A stretch of DNA of 40,914 nt, from contig JBGPYB010000021.1 in the NCBI GenBank assembly GCA_041493035.1, forward strand, positions 1 to 40,914, in the 5' to 3' direction. Numbering within the stretch: position 1 is the stretch's first letter; each line of letters opens with the position of its first letter. The DNA is from JBGPYB01 sp041493035 (GTDB lineage Bacteria; Acidobacteriota; Vicinamibacteria; Fen-336). Below are positions 40,133-40,914 of this stretch, one piece after another. Below the pieces are notes generated by a model. The model was not told where the DNA came from and made no database searches. It worked only from the letters and a program-made list of their open reading frames with translations. The translations under genes were made by a program, and so were the position numbers.

Positions 40133-40421
40133 GTCCCTGGCCCTCCCAGGTGTCGAAGAGCCACGTCCAGAACTCGCGCATGCGACCCAGATAGCGGGTG
40201 AGCCGAGGCCATAGCTCGCGAATGACGCGGGGCCGAACGAACAGAAAGACGTCGTCGGGTTTCGCTTGGCGCATCAGCTTGCCCACGAGGTAGGCGCGGA
40301 CCTCAGGGTCCGGGTCCTGGAGGCCCTGTCGGAACTGGTCCATCGTCAGGTCGCAGTCCCACAGGAAGTAGGGGCGACCCTGAGCGTCGGTCAGCCGCTC
40401 CGGCGGCGTAAAGGCGAGCAC
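40119..40421 (-). CDS. 100-aa partner of the AbiEii-like protein, putative antitoxin
   Basis: 100 aa, soluble. LWDCDLTMDQFRQGLQDPDP, then EVRAYLVGKLMRQAKPDDVF, FVRPRVIRELWPRLTRYL and FWTWLFDTWE. This reads like the small helical genes often found directly before AbiEii-like nucleotidyltransferases (a DUF6922-like protein from memory). Start ATG/GTG gives the conserved LWD early in the protein. Overlap of 14 bases implies coupled translation. Confidence 0.7.
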   Translation of the reverse strand: MLAFTPPERLTDAQGRPYFLWDCDLTMDQFRQGLQDPDPEVRAYLVGKLMRQAKPDDVFLFVRPRVIRELWPRLTRYLGRMREFWTWLFDTWEGQGRAWR

Positions 40422-40846
40422 GCCGTCAGGGTATCAGACGCCGCAGAGACCGGCGACTGGGGGGGCGTGCGCAGGGCGGGCCCGCGGGCCCGATACCAGC
40501 CGTCGGTTCCACTGCGTCGACTTTGACGGCCGGCACCCAGGGGATGGTGTCTCTCGCTCCGTGGAGACTGGCCCGTGGAAGCCGCCCCCATCTCCCTTTA
40601 ATAATGAGACTCAGTAGTAAGCTGCCTGAAGCCAGCAAGGTCGAATTGAGGAAGTCTCGACGACATCCCAATTCCCCCAGAGAAATGGTTCGCATAATGA
40701 GAACGATGGAGATACGGCACAGTGCCTCCTAAAGGGCCCTCATCACTATGACCCCTGAAGTGGCTTATGAATCGCCCAGGCGCGGGGTCAGGAACGAGCG
40801 ACATCTCGAAACTCACCCCAAACACTACGAACCAGAGAGGCTATCG
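40422..40846. other. 425-base intergenic region, lower in G+C
   Basis: No gene found on either strand. It contains a perfect 14-bp palindrome GGGCCCGCGGGCCC at 40478-40491. From about 40590 on the base composition drops towards 50% G+C, unlike the rest of the window, with TTTAATAATG at 40598-40607. It carries the upstream region of the gene starting at 40847 and the promoter of the AbiEii-like pair, but no convincing -35/-10 pair is seen. Confidence 0.4.
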
Positions 40847-40914
40847 ATGACATCGGGAAAATACGTGCTGTTGGCTGGGCTGCTGCTCTTGTGCTACTTG
40901 GGCGTCTCAGCCCA
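40847..40914 (+). CDS. Start of a secreted protein (3' part outside window)
   Basis: ATG with AGAGAGG at a 7-base spacing. The visible 22 residues, MTSGKYVLLAGLLLLCYLGV then SA, form a signal peptide. The mature protein lies beyond the right edge, so nothing can be said about function. Confidence 0.55.
   Translation, partial: MTSGKYVLLAGLLLLCYLGVSA

Overview
This 40.9-kb window is high-G+C (about two-thirds by eye) bacterial chromosome. Two eukaryotic-like Ser/Thr kinases fused to TolB/PD40-type propellers (left edge and 33079-35748), a Tat-exported GH99-like glycosidase, a Tat-exported Gfo/Idh/MocA protein, a SYLF protein and many singleton enzymes give an Acidobacteriota-like flavour, with related soil phyla possible. 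That placement is inference from gene content; there is no rRNA or other marker here. There are no CRISPR arrays, rRNA genes or intact transposons.

Layout. 1-9.1 kb: kinase-propeller C-terminal part, GH99-like enzyme, asparagine synthetase A, a TPR remnant, a small conserved protein, and glycogen phosphorylase followed by a single-domain globin. 9.2-10.3 kb: a TM2-like membrane protein coupled to a SYLF-domain protein. 10.3-17.4 kb: a co-directional minus-strand run that reads, in transcription order, a 52-aa VPEID-CTERM peptide (17186-17344), exosortase E/CPBP protease, SGNH hydrolase with HEAT repeats, a FEN-type 5'-3' exonuclease, a transglutaminase-like protein, a V4R-domain histidine kinase and a response regulator. 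A good -35/-10 pair lies in front of the VPEID gene. This is the most distinctive system in the window: a one-substrate, one-sortase surface-processing cassette whose substrate is too small for ordinary gene calling.

17.5-23.6 kb: sterol-desaturase-family protein, amidohydrolase, tRNA-Arg(CCG), then a block bounded by a second copy of the 3' 45 bases of that tRNA. The block holds a truncated LysR remnant, an aldo/keto reductase, a MoaD/ThiS-like plus BNR-repeat pair, and a VapBC module. It has the topology of an old tRNA-targeted island that has lost its integrase.

23.6-33 kb: Gfo/Idh/MocA protein, a TIM-barrel isomerase, an unrecognised 471-aa protein with archaeo-eukaryotic-primase-like motifs, a cytochrome c, a tandem universal stress protein and NAD-malic enzyme, the last two each preceded by a strong sigma-54 (-24/-12) match, then a PLP aminotransferase and two decayed genes. 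33-40.9 kb: the second kinase-propeller, two nucleotidyltransferase/partner pairs that look like toxin-antitoxin modules, an outer-membrane-barrel candidate, a metallo-beta-lactamase-fold protein, and a secreted protein cut by the right edge.

All functional calls rest on motif reading by eye; no alignment or profile search was run.
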